Positions 53,979-62,804 of a stretch of 62,894 nucleotides of DNA are shown piece after piece; within the stretch, counting starts at the first letter, position 1; every line of letters starts with the position of its first letter. Origin of the DNA: Gilliamella apis. GTDB lineage: Bacteria; Pseudomonadota; Gammaproteobacteria; Enterobacterales; Orbaceae. Made by a program: the position numbers and the translations under genes. Under the pieces are notes generated by a model that did no database searches, was not told the DNA's origin, and worked only from the letters and a program-made list of their open reading frames with translations. The DNA lies in assembly GCF_002142155.1 (NCBI RefSeq), contig NZ_NASD01000015.1, positions 1-62,894 of the forward strand. The letters run 5' to 3'.

Positions 53979-54730
53979 TAGAAATTGATAATATTAGTAA
54001 AAAGTATCAAACCATACCTGTATTAAAAAATGTGAAAGCAATCATACCTCAAGGTGGTATTACGGCGATCATTGGTCCAAATGGTGCAGGCAAATCAACC
54101 TTATTATCAATTATTAGCCGTCTATTACTTGCCGATGAGGGACAAGTAAAAGTTCATAATATGGATGTGGTTAATACGCCTAGTGATAAACTTGCAACCT
54201 ATTTATCTGTGTTAAGACAAGAGAACCGTTTTACCAGTCGATTGACCGTTTTTGAGTTGGTTGGATTTGGCCGTTATCCTTATTCTAAAGGGCGATTAAA
54301 TAAAGATGATTTAGTCTATATTAATCGTGCCCTAGAATTTTTAAATTTAACTGAATATAAAGATAGATTTTTAGATGAACTTTCAGGCGGGCAACGGCAG
54401 CGTGCTTATGTGGCAATGGTACTTTGTCAGGATACTGAATATGTATTGCTAGATGAACCATTAAACAATCTTGATATGAAACATGCGGTTGCTATGATGA
54501 AACAGCTAAGACGAGCTGCCAATGAACTGGGGAAAACTATTGTGATTGTTATTCATGATATTAACTTTGCTTCAGTCTATTCCGATTATATTTTAGCGAT
54601 GAAAGATGGCCAACTGGTTTATCAAGGCAGTCCTAAACAAATTATGGATTCAAAGATATTAGAGGAAATTTTTGATACACCAGTCAAAATAGAAAATATT
54701 CATAATCAAAATATTGCTATTTATTATTAG
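53975..54730 (+). CDS. Ferric-siderophore ABC transporter ATPase
   Basis: 251-residue ABC ATPase. Walker A GPNGAGKST (about 34-42), signature LSGGQRQRA, Walker B EYVLLDEPLNNLD and the switch histidine in VIVIHDINFAS are all intact. FTSRLTVFELVGFGRYPYSK is typical of iron-siderophore ATPases (VctC/CeuD/YclP type). The start is a GTG overlapping the previous stop codon by 4 nt. A good terminator follows. Confidence 0.93.
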   Translation: MIEIDNISKKYQTIPVLKNVKAIIPQGGITAIIGPNGAGKSTLLSIISRLLLADEGQVKVHNMDVVNTPSDKLATYLSVLRQENRFTSRLTVFELVGFGRYPYSKGRLNKDDLVYINRALEFLNLTEYKDRFLDELSGGQRQRAYVAMVLCQDTEYVLLDEPLNNLDMKHAVAMMKQLRRAANELGKTIVIVIHDINFASVYSDYILAMKDGQLVYQGSPKQIMDSKILEEIFDTPVKIENIHNQNIAIYY

Positions 54731-54750
54731 TATCTAAATTTTTTAACAAC

Positions 54751-54785
54751 AAGGATTTAGAAAATAACTAAATCCTTTTTTATTT
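54751..54785 (+). terminator. Terminator of siderophore importer operon
   Basis: Perfect 10-bp stem AAGGATTTAG (54751-54760) and CTAAATCCTT (54768-54777) with a 7-nt loop and a T-tract (TTTTATTT). Confidence 0.88.
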
Positions 54786-54888
54786 CTAACGTTTAATTAT
54801 TTAATTTATTTATAAATAATATAACTTTTGTTTACATTTAATTTATGTTCAGGTTAAATAACAAGTAGTTTTTTTTTGAGATTAAGTC

Positions 54889-55917
54889 ATGAAATTAGAG
54901 CAGATTGCATTGTTAGCTGGCGTATCAAGAACCACAGCGAGTTATGTGGTTAACGGTAAAGCCAAACAATATCGGGTTAGTGATAAAACCATTGCAAAAG
55001 TGATGGCGGTGGTAAATGAGTACAATTATCAACCCAACGCAGTAGCTGCAGGTTTAAGAGCAGGTAAAACTCGCACAATTGGTATCATTATTCCTGATTT
55101 CGAAAATATCAGTTATAATCGAATTGCTAGCTATTTAGAGCAATTAGTAAAAAAAGAAGGTTATCAATTATTACTCTCTTGTTCTGAAGATGATCCGAAA
55201 ATTGAAAAAGAGTGTGTTCTGCATTTAAAACAGCGACGAGTTGATGCGTTGGTGATATCTTCGTCATTTGTTGCTGAACCAGATTATGCCTTTTATGATG
55301 GTTGGCAAAATAGTGATATCCCTCTGTTCGCATTAGATAGAATATTATCTGTATCAGAGTTTAGGAATGTTGTTGGTGCTGATAAAGAAGATTCAGAAAT
55401 GCTAGCCAAAGCATTTGATCAGTTAGTTAATGGCACAGTAGTTTATATTGGTGCCTTACCCAATCTATCCGTTAGCCAGCAGCGTATGGAAGGCTTTAAG
55501 GAAATTGCATCAAATAGTAACAATAAAGTTGATTTTTTATGTGCAAATAATTATAGTCGTCGTGATGCTGAGGCTACCTTTAGTCAATGGTTAGAATATA
55601 ATGATTTACCAGATGGTATCTTTTCTACTTCTTTTTCTTTATTACAAGGCACAATTGATGCAATTTTGAAAAAGTTTGATCATCTGCCAGAAAATCTAAC
55701 TATTGCAACTTTTGGTGATAATGAGTTACTTAATTTCTTACCTTGTAAAATAATTGCGTTATCACAAGATCATAAAGCGATATCAGAAATAACCATTAAA
55801 CTATTATTTGATAGTTTACATAATAAAAGCTATCAGCCAGGAACCACAGTTATTCCTCGACGCTTAATTTATCGAGGTAGCCTGAGTCGAAAAAGTATTG
55901 CTAAAAAATCAATTTAA
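54889..55917 (+). CDS. cra: Catabolite repressor/activator Cra (FruR)
   Basis: 342-residue LacI-family regulator. The helix-turn-helix begins MKLEQIALLAGVSRTTASYV with VNGKAKQYRVSDKTIAKVM and the hinge NAVAAGLRAGKTRTIG, nearly identical to E. coli Cra in this region, so the same operator should be read. The C-terminal periplasmic-binding-like domain senses fructose-1-phosphate or fructose-1,6-bisphosphate. It lies directly upstream of fruBKA, where a Cra operator is present. In E. coli cra is unlinked to fruBKA. Confidence 0.95.
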   Translation: MKLEQIALLAGVSRTTASYVVNGKAKQYRVSDKTIAKVMAVVNEYNYQPNAVAAGLRAGKTRTIGIIIPDFENISYNRIASYLEQLVKKEGYQLLLSCSEDDPKIEKECVLHLKQRRVDALVISSSFVAEPDYAFYDGWQNSDIPLFALDRILSVSEFRNVVGADKEDSEMLAKAFDQLVNGTVVYIGALPNLSVSQQRMEGFKEIASNSNNKVDFLCANNYSRRDAEATFSQWLEYNDLPDGIFSTSFSLLQGTIDAILKKFDHLPENLTIATFGDNELLNFLPCKIIALSQDHKAISEITIKLLFDSLHNKSYQPGTTVIPRRLIYRGSLSRKSIAKKSI

Positions 55918-55948
55918 GCCGTCATAACGACCGCTATTTTCTCAAAAA

Positions 55949-55964
55949 AACGATCTAGATCACA
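55949..55964. promoter_or_regulatory. CRP-like site upstream of fruB
   Basis: AACGA-TCTAGA-TCACA has a perfect right half-site (TCACA) and a weak left half, with GATCTAGATC at the centre as in strong CRP sites. It is about 155 bp before the fruB ATG. Confidence 0.4.
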
Positions 55965-56021
55965 CTTTAGGAATTAATAGATATAATTTACTTGATAATT
56001 AACAAGTTTATATTCATTATT

Positions 56022-56037
56022 GCTGAAACGATTCAAT
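56022..56037. promoter_or_regulatory. Cra operator of fruBKA
   Basis: GCTGAAACGATTCAAT is a close match to the Cra palindrome GCTGAAWCGWTTCAGC. It is located about 80 bp before fruB, between the adjacent cra gene and the operon it represses. Confidence 0.88.
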
Positions 56038-56117
56038 ATTATTCAATAACGAACGATTGTGGGATTGCTGAGTTGTTTTTAGTTGACCCAACATTATAAC
56101 CCAGAGGTATTTATTTT

Positions 56118-57320
56118 ATGTTTCATTTAGTTAAAGAAGATATTCATTTAAATGAACAAGCAACCAATAAAACTGAAGCAATTAAGAAAATTGCAGCTGC
56201 ATTAACTAATGCTGGTTTTGTCGGAGAAGGATATGTTGATGGTATGCTTGAACGTGAAAGTCAAGCAGCAACTTATTTAGGTATTGGTATTGCTATACCT
56301 CATGGTACGCCTAAAACTCGTCATCTAGTTAAAAAAACCGGTGTGCAAGTTTTCTGTTTCCCAGAAGGTGTAGAATGGGGTGATGATGGTGAAAAAGCCT
56401 ATCTTGCCATCGGTATTGCGGCAAGTTCAGATGAACACTTAGAATTACTTCGTCAATTAACTCACGTACTTGGTGCTGATGGTGTTGAAGAAAGAATTAA
56501 GAATATTCAATCAGCCGATGAAGCTCTCGCTATTTTAACTGGCAAAGAGAGTTTAGAAGATAGTCAATTTGTTATTAATGAATCTTCATTATTATTAAAT
56601 ATTCAAGCTGACAGTTTAGCTACTTTACAAGCTTTAAATGCATCACGATTAAAACAACAAAATGCTGTTAATGCTAGCTTTATTACTAACGTCCTTGATA
56701 ATAAACCGAATTATTTGGGTGACGGCGTATGGTTAAATGACAGCCGTGAAGGTAATTTAAAAAATGCAATTGCGATTAGTCGTACAGTAAGTGAGCTAAA
56801 CCAAGACGGTAAGCCAGTTAAACTTCTGATTACCATTGCAGCGGTTGATGATAATGTTACAGCTATTGTAAATAACATTGCTACCTTAGCTTACAATCAA
56901 AAATTAAACTTACTAATCACTGCAAATAGCGATGATTTTAGCAATATTTTATTATCAGGTTCGCAGTCAGTTTCATCACAACAAGCAGAAACTCAATCTA
57001 CAACGTCAAGTGCTTCATCAGAAAGTGGTGAATCTAATGGTGAGCTAAGCAGAGAATTTGTCATTCCTAATGAAAATGGATTGCATACTCGCCCTGCATC
57101 GGTGCTAGTTAAATTAGTAAAAGAGTTCAATAGTAAAGTGACTGTTGCTAATCTCGATGGTAAAAATGAACCAGTTAGTGCAACCAGTTTAATGAAGATT
57201 GTTGCATTAGGTGCAAAAAAAGGCAGTCGTTTACAATTCACAGCAGTTGGTGATGATGCTGAACAAGTATTAGATGCAATCGGTAAAGCTATTGAAAGCG
57301 GCTTAGGTGAGGGTGCTTAA
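56118..57320 (+). CDS. fruB: Fructose PTS diphosphoryl transfer protein FruB
   Basis: 400-residue fusion of a fructose EIIA domain (about 1-145; phospho-His62 in AIPHGTPKTR), a central pseudo-receiver-like domain (about 155-275) and an FPr/HPr domain (about 310-400; phospho-His323 in NGLHTRPA). The last two are joined by a Ser/Gln/Thr-rich linker (281-308). It passes phosphate from EI to FruA. It is longer than E. coli FruB (376), mainly in this linker. A Cra operator precedes it and fruK starts 2 nt after its stop. Confidence 0.95.
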   Translation: MFHLVKEDIHLNEQATNKTEAIKKIAAALTNAGFVGEGYVDGMLERESQAATYLGIGIAIPHGTPKTRHLVKKTGVQVFCFPEGVEWGDDGEKAYLAIGIAASSDEHLELLRQLTHVLGADGVEERIKNIQSADEALAILTGKESLEDSQFVINESSLLLNIQADSLATLQALNASRLKQQNAVNASFITNVLDNKPNYLGDGVWLNDSREGNLKNAIAISRTVSELNQDGKPVKLLITIAAVDDNVTAIVNNIATLAYNQKLNLLITANSDDFSNILLSGSQSVSSQQAETQSTTSSASSESGESNGELSREFVIPNENGLHTRPASVLVKLVKEFNSKVTVANLDGKNEPVSATSLMKIVALGAKKGSRLQFTAVGDDAEQVLDAIGKAIESGLGEGA

Positions 57321-57322
57321 TC

Positions 57323-58258
57323 ATGGCTTATCGTGTTGCAACTATCACTTTAAATCCTGCTTATGATCTATTAGGTTTTTGTCCTAAAGTTGAGTTAGGT
57401 GATGTTAATTTAGTGCAAACTAATGCGTTACTGCCAGCTGGTAAAGGTATCAATGTTGCTAAAATTTTATCTGACTTAGGTATTAAATTAACCGTTGGTG
57501 GTTTTTTAGGGAAAGAGAATCGTGATGGTTTTAATTTACTGTTTGAATCATTAAATGTTACTGATAAATTCCAAACAGTCGAAGGTCGTACTCGTATTAA
57601 TGTTAAATTAACCGAAGAAAACAGTGAAGTTACAGATCTTAATTTTTCTGGTTTTACTATTAGCGAGCAAGATTGGCAAACATTTGTGACTAATTCATTG
57701 GAATGGTTGAAAGAGATTGATATGGTTGCCATTAGTGGCAGTTTACCTGCAGGCGTATCTCTTGAAAAGTTCACTGAGTGGATGAAACAAGTAAAAGCAA
57801 TTTGTCCTAAAGTTGTGTTTGACAGTAGCCGTGATGCTTTAGTTGCTGGGTTGAAAGCTAATCCATGGTTAATTAAACCAAATGATAAAGAACTCGAAAT
57901 GTGGGTTGGTAGAAAACTAACTACATTATCAGAAATCAAAACTGCTGCTATGGAGCTTATCGATGGTGGCGTAGAAAACGTAGTAATTTCACTAGGAAGT
58001 AAAGGTGCTTTATGGGTTACTAAACATGAAGCATGGTTAGCCAAACCGCCTAAATGTAAGGTGGTTAGCACGGTTGGTGCTGGTGATTCAATGGTCGGTG
58101 GTTTAATGTATGGTTTACTAACTAACCAATCAATTAAAGACACCTTAGTATTTGCATCAAGTGTTGCCGCTTTATCAGTTGAACAAGCCGGTGTTGGGGT
58201 ATCAGACCGTCAAGCGGTTACCAACATGTCGGAAAAAATTGAAATAATTGCGGGATAG
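57323..58258 (+). CDS. fruK: 1-phosphofructokinase FruK
   Basis: 311-residue PfkB-family kinase that converts fructose-1-phosphate to fructose-1,6-bisphosphate. Motifs are TITLNPAYDLLGF at the start, LPAGKGINVAKILSDLG (substrate site, about 33-49) and the PfkB signature VVSTVGAGDSMVGGLMYGL (about 247-265) with the catalytic Asp. A ribosome-binding sequence GAGGG lies in the fruB end. It is the middle gene of fruBKA. Confidence 0.96.
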   Translation: MAYRVATITLNPAYDLLGFCPKVELGDVNLVQTNALLPAGKGINVAKILSDLGIKLTVGGFLGKENRDGFNLLFESLNVTDKFQTVEGRTRINVKLTEENSEVTDLNFSGFTISEQDWQTFVTNSLEWLKEIDMVAISGSLPAGVSLEKFTEWMKQVKAICPKVVFDSSRDALVAGLKANPWLIKPNDKELEMWVGRKLTTLSEIKTAAMELIDGGVENVVISLGSKGALWVTKHEAWLAKPPKCKVVSTVGAGDSMVGGLMYGLLTNQSIKDTLVFASSVAALSVEQAGVGVSDRQAVTNMSEKIEIIAG

Positions 58259-58266
58259 GAGTATTC

Positions 58267-59967
58267 ATGAATATATATATTGTAGAAGGTAGTAATTCAG
58301 GCCCAGTTAATGGCCGTTTAGCTAAAGCGGAATTAGTGTTAGCCGCTAATTCATTAAATTTCAAAGTTGTTGATAATGCAGCATCAGCTGATACGATTAT
58401 TTCGGTTGGTAATGGTGATATCAGCGATAAATCAGTGATTGGCAAAAAAGTTTATGTGGTAAATGATCTCAATGAAGTTTTTGCTGATCCTAAAAAAATT
58501 CTAAATGATGCACAAACCAAAGCGACTGTTTATGATCAATCTGCTAGTTCTGCACCTGTTTCAGCAGCAAATAACGGACAAAAACGTATTGTTGCGGTAA
58601 CAGCTTGTCCAACTGGTGTTGCGCATACATTTATGGCTGCTGAAGCGATTGAAGAAGAAGCGAAAAAACGTGGCTGGTGGTGTAAAGTTGAAACTCGAGG
58701 TTCGGTTGGTGTTGGTAATGAATTAACTCCAGAAGAGGTGGCTTCAGCTGATCTAGTGATAGTAGCATGTGATATAGACGTTGATTTAAGTAAGTTTGCA
58801 GGTAAAAAGATGTACCGAACTAAAACCGGTCCAGCTCTTAAAAAAACTGCACAAGAATTAGACAGAGCTTTTAACGAAGCTACAATCTATCAACCAACTA
58901 GTTCTGCTTCAACAACAAAATCAAGTAACGAAAAGAAAGGTGTCTATAAGCATCTATTAACTGGTGTATCTTACATGTTACCAATGGTGGTTGCAGGTGG
59001 ATTAATCATTGCTTTATCATTTGCTTTTGGTTCATTTGAAATGGTTGATGGCGTACAAAAACTGGTAGGTGAATCTCATTTAGCACAAATCGGTGGGCTT
59101 GCATTCTCGCTCATGGTACCTTTACTTGCGGGTTATATTGCTTATTCTATTGCTGATAGACCAGGTTTAGCCCCTGGGCTTGTTGGTGGTTTGCTTGCTG
59201 TCTCTACTGGTGCGGGCTTTTTAGGTGGTATAATCATCGGTTATTTTGCCGGTTACTTAGCAATGTTAATTACTAAGTATTTACCATTACCAAAAACACT
59301 TGAAGCATTAAAACCAATTCTTATTGTACCATTACTTGCTACATTAGCTACAGGCTTAGTTATGCAGTTTATTGTTGGTACGCCGATAGCATGGCTAATG
59401 GAAGCTTTAACTGAATGGTTGAAATCAATGGGAACAGCCAACGCTGTTCTGTTAGGTGCACTTTTAGGTGGTATGATGTGTACTGATATGGGTGGACCAA
59501 TCAATAAAGTTGCTTATGCGTTTGGTACAGGCTTAATTTCGGCTCAAGTATATGCACCAATGGCAGCGGTTATGGCTGGTGGTATGGTTCCACCTTTAGC
59601 AATGGGATTAGCAACCTTAATTGCGCGCAAAAAATTTGCCAAAGCAGAACAAGAAAGTGGTAAAGCTTCATTAGTATTAGGCTTATGCTTTATTTCTGAA
59701 GGGGCAATTCCTTTCGCTGCTCGTGATCCATTACGTGTTATTCCTTGTTGTATTATTGGTGGGGCAATCACTGGTGGTTTATCATTAGCATTTGGTTCTG
59801 AGCTTATGACACCACATGGTGGTCTATTCGCTTTAGCAATCCCTGGCGTAGTTAAACCAGTTGGTGGTTATTTACTATCAATTGTTGTTGGTTCGGTTAT
59901 TGCGGGTGTCGCTTACGCATTGATTAAAAAACCTGAAGCACAGACTTCTGAATTAGTTAGCGCATAA
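58267..59967 (+). CDS. fruA: Fructose PTS EIIBC component FruA
   Basis: 566-residue membrane permease. It has a degenerate IIB' domain (about 1-85), a catalytic IIB domain with phospho-Cys114 in VTACPTGVAHTFMAAEAIEE, and a IIC membrane domain from about 225. The IIC domain has LTGVSYMLPMVVAGGLIIAL, GAIPFAARDPLRVIP and TPHGGLFALAIPGV. It imports fructose as fructose-1-phosphate. The E. coli protein is 563 residues. It starts 8 nt after fruK with GGAG at the junction. Confidence 0.96.
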   Translation: MNIYIVEGSNSGPVNGRLAKAELVLAANSLNFKVVDNAASADTIISVGNGDISDKSVIGKKVYVVNDLNEVFADPKKILNDAQTKATVYDQSASSAPVSAANNGQKRIVAVTACPTGVAHTFMAAEAIEEEAKKRGWWCKVETRGSVGVGNELTPEEVASADLVIVACDIDVDLSKFAGKKMYRTKTGPALKKTAQELDRAFNEATIYQPTSSASTTKSSNEKKGVYKHLLTGVSYMLPMVVAGGLIIALSFAFGSFEMVDGVQKLVGESHLAQIGGLAFSLMVPLLAGYIAYSIADRPGLAPGLVGGLLAVSTGAGFLGGIIIGYFAGYLAMLITKYLPLPKTLEALKPILIVPLLATLATGLVMQFIVGTPIAWLMEALTEWLKSMGTANAVLLGALLGGMMCTDMGGPINKVAYAFGTGLISAQVYAPMAAVMAGGMVPPLAMGLATLIARKKFAKAEQESGKASLVLGLCFISEGAIPFAARDPLRVIPCCIIGGAITGGLSLAFGSELMTPHGGLFALAIPGVVKPVGGYLLSIVVGSVIAGVAYALIKKPEAQTSELVSA

Positions 59968-59981
59968 TACATTATGCAACT

Positions 59982-60011
59982 AAAAACGCCATCATCTGAT
60001 GGCGTTTTTTT
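59982..60011. terminator. Bidirectional terminator, fruA / LOG gene
   Basis: ACGCCATC (59986-59993) pairs with GATGGCGT (59998-60005), loop ATCT, with an A-run before and T7 after. It lies between convergent genes. Confidence 0.9.
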
Positions 60012-60025
60012 ATTCTTGCCTTAAT

Positions 60026-60598
60026 CTATTTTTTTACCCAACGCTGTAAATCTTTTGGGATAAAATTATCCATTCTCTCTAACATTTCATCAGCAACATC
60101 TGCTACGATCAATGTTCGATAAAAACTGTCTCGGATAAAGCCTTCTTGTACTGCGTGTTCTAAAAAATTGAGCATAGGTTGCCAAAATTGACTATTTAAT
60201 AAGGCAACTGGTTTTTCATGATAACCAATTTGCATACCTGTCCATACCTCAAACAGCTCTTCTAATGTCCCTGTGCCTCCAGGCATAGCAATAAAACCAT
60301 CAGCTAGCTCAGTTAATCTTGCTTTGCGTTGATGCATATTTTCAACAACTTCCAAACGTGTAATACCATGGTGTGCAGTTTCAGCTTTAACTAACCGCTC
60401 AGGAATAATGCCAATAACTTCACCACCATGAGCGAGAACGGCATTAGCAATAACCCCCATTAGTCCTTTATTGCCACCACCATAGATTAATCGTCTATTT
60501 TGTTTAGCAATGGTCATACCTAATTGCTCTGCTGCTATACGATATTCTGGACGATTACCTTCACTCGCGCCACAAAACACACAAATATTTTTTTTCAT
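60026..60598 (-). CDS. LOG-family phosphoribohydrolase (TIGR00730)
   Basis: 190-residue Rossmann-type protein of the LOG (LONELY GUY)/lysine-decarboxylase-like family. The family motif PGGTGTLEELFEVWTGMQIG (about 106-125) is complete, with YGGGNKGLMGVIANAVL upstream. Related enzymes release the base from nucleoside 5'-monophosphates (in plants, activating cytokinins). The bacterial role is probably nucleotide salvage or hydrolysis. Annotation as lysine decarboxylase would be wrong. A TTG lies one codon upstream (60601); ATG 60598 is preferred. It stands alone, convergent with fruA. Confidence 0.87.
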   Translation of the reverse strand: MKKNICVFCGASEGNRPEYRIAAEQLGMTIAKQNRRLIYGGGNKGLMGVIANAVLAHGGEVIGIIPERLVKAETAHHGITRLEVVENMHQRKARLTELADGFIAMPGGTGTLEELFEVWTGMQIGYHEKPVALLNSQFWQPMLNFLEHAVQEGFIRDSFYRTLIVADVADEMLERMDNFIPKDLQRWVKK

Positions 60599-60701
60599 CA
60601 ATTTTACTCTACTGGTTATGCTATTTTCTCGCTATTTTAGCATAGTTTTACCTCGATTTGCTTACAAGCTGAGCAGTTAAACCTAATTAGTGTTTTAGAG
60701 A

Positions 60702-60730
60702 TTGACAGAATCGTCATAGATGGTTAATAT
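60702..60730 (+). promoter_or_regulatory. Sigma-70 promoter of tRNA-Asn
   Basis: Perfect -35 TTGACA (60702-60707), a 17-bp spacer and TATAAT-like TAATAT (60725-60730), with the tRNA 5' end 17 nt further on. A strong promoter by consensus. Confidence 0.88.
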
Positions 60731-60746
60731 CTTGTCCGTTAAGTGT

Positions 60747-60822
60747 TCCTCCATAGTTCAGTCGGTAGAACGGCGGACTGTTAATCCGTATGTCACAGGT
60801 TCAAGTCCTGTTGGAGGAGCCA
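60747..60822 (+). tRNA. tRNA-Asn (GTT)
   Basis: 76-nt cloverleaf with the acceptor stem TCCTCCA (60747-60753) paired to TGGAGGA (60812-60818), discriminator G and encoded CCA (60820-60822). The D-arm is AGTTCAGTCGGTAGAAC. The anticodon loop CTGTTAA carries GTT at 60780-60782. The T-arm is ACAGGTTCAAGTCCTGT. The sequence is nearly the same as E. coli tRNA-Asn. It is a single gene with its own promoter and terminator. Confidence 0.98.
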
Positions 60823-60837
60823 ATTTCAGTTTTTAAG

Positions 60838-60864
60838 AACCTGCTTATATAGCAGGTTTTTTTA
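60838..60864 (+). terminator. Terminator of tRNA-Asn
   Basis: AACCTGCT (60838-60845) pairs with AGCAGGTT (60851-60858), 5-nt loop, followed by a T-run. Confidence 0.92.
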
Positions 60865-61005
60865 TATCTACCATTCAATAGATACTTCAAGATCACTTTT
60901 ATCTGCATAAACATTATTAATTCGCCGTTTAACCATGTTTGAACAGCGATATATAATTATTTTTTATAAGGCGTGTTTTAGCTGGAAAGCCTTATTCTTG
61001 CAGAG

Positions 61006-61011
61006 TATAAT
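61006..61011 (+). promoter_or_regulatory. Probable -10 of carbonic anhydrase gene
   Basis: Perfect TATAAT 29 nt before the GTG start; the -35 region (TGGAAA, 60983-60988) is weak. A 7-bp hairpin ATAAGGC/GCCTTAT (60966-60972 / 60989-60995) overlaps the spacer. Confidence 0.45.
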
Positions 61012-61039
61012 TCAGCCTCCCTCCAATTAATACCAAAGT

Positions 61040-61786
61040 GTGAAATCAACGAAACATAACGTAGTAATTGCAGTATTAATGGCAACTAGCTTATCTTGTG
61101 CCGCTATAGGACATTCATCTCATTGGGGATATGAAGGTCAAGAAAAACCAGAAAACTGGGGTAAATTATCAGCAGAGTATTTTATCTGTGAGAATGGTAA
61201 AAATCAGTCACCGATCAATATCGATCATGCATTAAAGACAGAGCATGAAAACTTAAAGTTCTCATTCAAACCAAGTAAACAAGAAATTATTAATAACGGA
61301 CATACTATTCAGGTTAACGTTACTGGTGATAATCAGTTAATATTAGATGAGCAAACCTTTACGTTACAACAATTCCATTTTCACAGCCCAAGTGAAAATA
61401 CCATTAAAGGTAAAAGTTATCCAATGGAACCCCACTTTGTTTACAAAAATAAAACTGGTGAGCTTACCGTCGTCGCCTTAATGTTTAATAATGGCGAAGC
61501 GAATTCTGAAATTGCGAAGGCTTGGCAGCAAATGCCTACGGAAGTGGATAACAAAGCAACTTTAGACAAAACTGTTGATATCAGTACATTATTTCCTAAA
61601 ACACTCGATTATTATCGCTTTAGTGGATCATTAACAACACCACCGTGTACTGAAGGTGTAAGATGGATTGTGTTAGAACAACCTGTGACCACCTCAGAAC
61701 AACAAATTGAAAAATTCCACTCAATCATGCATCACAACAACAACCGCCCAGTACAGCCATTAAATGGTCGAATTATTGTTGATTAA
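61040..61786 (+). CDS. Exported alpha-type carbonic anhydrase
   Basis: 248-residue alpha-carbonic anhydrase with an N-terminal Sec signal peptide (hydrophobic VVIAVLMATSLSCAAIG, about 8-24) directing it to the periplasm, where it interconverts CO2 and bicarbonate. The mature enzyme shows HWGYEG, NGKNQSPINI, zinc histidines in QFHFHSPSEN and EPHFVY, and SLTTPPCTEGVRWIV. The start is a GTG (61040) with a poor ribosome-binding site. An in-frame TAA lies 4 codons upstream, and the next in-frame ATG (61079) would cut the signal peptide. It is a stand-alone gene after tRNA-Asn. Confidence 0.92.
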   Translation: MKSTKHNVVIAVLMATSLSCAAIGHSSHWGYEGQEKPENWGKLSAEYFICENGKNQSPINIDHALKTEHENLKFSFKPSKQEIINNGHTIQVNVTGDNQLILDEQTFTLQQFHFHSPSENTIKGKSYPMEPHFVYKNKTGELTVVALMFNNGEANSEIAKAWQQMPTEVDNKATLDKTVDISTLFPKTLDYYRFSGSLTTPPCTEGVRWIVLEQPVTTSEQQIEKFHSIMHHNNNRPVQPLNGRIIVD

Positions 61787-61949
61787 TAAATGAATTTTGA
61801 TTGGCTTTATTGATGTTTATTATAAAGCCAATTTTGATTGTTATATTGATTAGAAATAATTAATTGATTCTAAATTATTTGAATGAATTTTTTAGTTGAA
61901 TTATTTTAATTCCATTGTTTTAAAAAATGATATTTCTTTATAAAAAAGT

Positions 61950-62804
61950 TTAGTTCTTATGAGATATATACTTAGCCGAACTTTCAATTCCAGGAAAAAT
62001 GGTGCTTTCATTAATATTTAGTAAATCAAGTTCGTCTAATATTTTTTTTTGATTGTGAATTTTTATTCTCTGAATTTTTATATAATCATTTCCAGTTTCT
62101 TCTAAATAAGAATCTAATCCAAATAAAAGGAAAACTCCTGATTGAGATGATATCCTAATATTATTTTTTATTCCTTTGATACAAATAATATTAACTAGAT
62201 CATTTTTATCTATTCTTGGTTCAAAAAAAGGTTTTTCTTCCTTAATAAAATGAAGGAGTTTTTTGATACTAGGCTGTTGATTAAAACGCTCTCGTTCTTT
62301 ATGAAAATTAATTGATTCTTTTTCAAAATTGGACAATCTAGCTAAATTAGCAAGACAACTAGCCGTATCAGAATCGTAATATTTAATATGTTCATCATCA
62401 ATAAAAAATACGATAACTTCTCCCGTATTTTCATTCTTATTTCTATTTGATTTACAAGCAAAATAAAGCGCTACAAGTGGATTAGAAGTTAAGTCCAGTA
62501 ATCTTGTTGGCATTGAATAATGTTGCATTCGGACTAATTTGTCTAAAGTATATTTATCATTTATAAACTCTTTATATTCAGATAAATATAACTCTCTATA
62601 TAATATATGTTCTTGTGTTTTATATAAGAAATCATCTTGATCATTTTTCCTAAATAGTGATGGTTCCAAACGATAATGTTCGCATGAATGACCACGATAA
62701 AATATATGCTGCAATTTATTGTTATTTTTTATTACTAATATTTGTTCAATAAATTCAACCAAGTTTTCTATATGAATATCATTTGTTTTTTGGTTTTTAA
62801 GCAT
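61950..62804 (-). CDS. FRG-domain protein
   Basis: 284-residue soluble, lysine/asparagine-rich protein with an N-terminal FRG domain. HIFYRGHSCEHYRLEPSLFR (about 33-52) is the motif that names the family, and LVRMQHYSMPTRLLDLTSNP then VALYFACKS (about 88-117) is its second conserved block. The C-terminal part (about 175-284) is not recognised. The function of FRG domains is unsettled. They are often seen in accessory and defence-type gene sets, which is inference here. The gene is distinctly more AT-rich than the rest of the window and sits alone near the window edge, so recent acquisition is plausible. Confidence 0.82.
   Translation of the reverse strand: MLKNQKTNDIHIENLVEFIEQILVIKNNNKLQHIFYRGHSCEHYRLEPSLFRKNDQDDFLYKTQEHILYRELYLSEYKEFINDKYTLDKLVRMQHYSMPTRLLDLTSNPLVALYFACKSNRNKNENTGEVIVFFIDDEHIKYYDSDTASCLANLARLSNFEKESINFHKERERFNQQPSIKKLLHFIKEEKPFFEPRIDKNDLVNIICIKGIKNNIRISSQSGVFLLFGLDSYLEETGNDYIKIQRIKIHNQKKILDELDLLNINESTIFPGIESSAKYISHKN

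Noticed and set aside
57361..58143. Long minus-strand open frame opposite fruK
   Set aside because: It is the antisense of a clear PfkB kinase, with no recognisable domain and codon use of a shadow frame.
60026..60598. Lysine decarboxylase annotation for the LOG-family gene
   Set aside because: The PGGxGTxxE motif marks nucleotide phosphoribohydrolases; the lysine decarboxylase label for this family is historical.
60747..61040. Integration site (att repeat) at the tRNA-Asn 3' end
   Set aside because: No direct repeat of the tRNA 3' end was noticed downstream in the window and no integrase is present.
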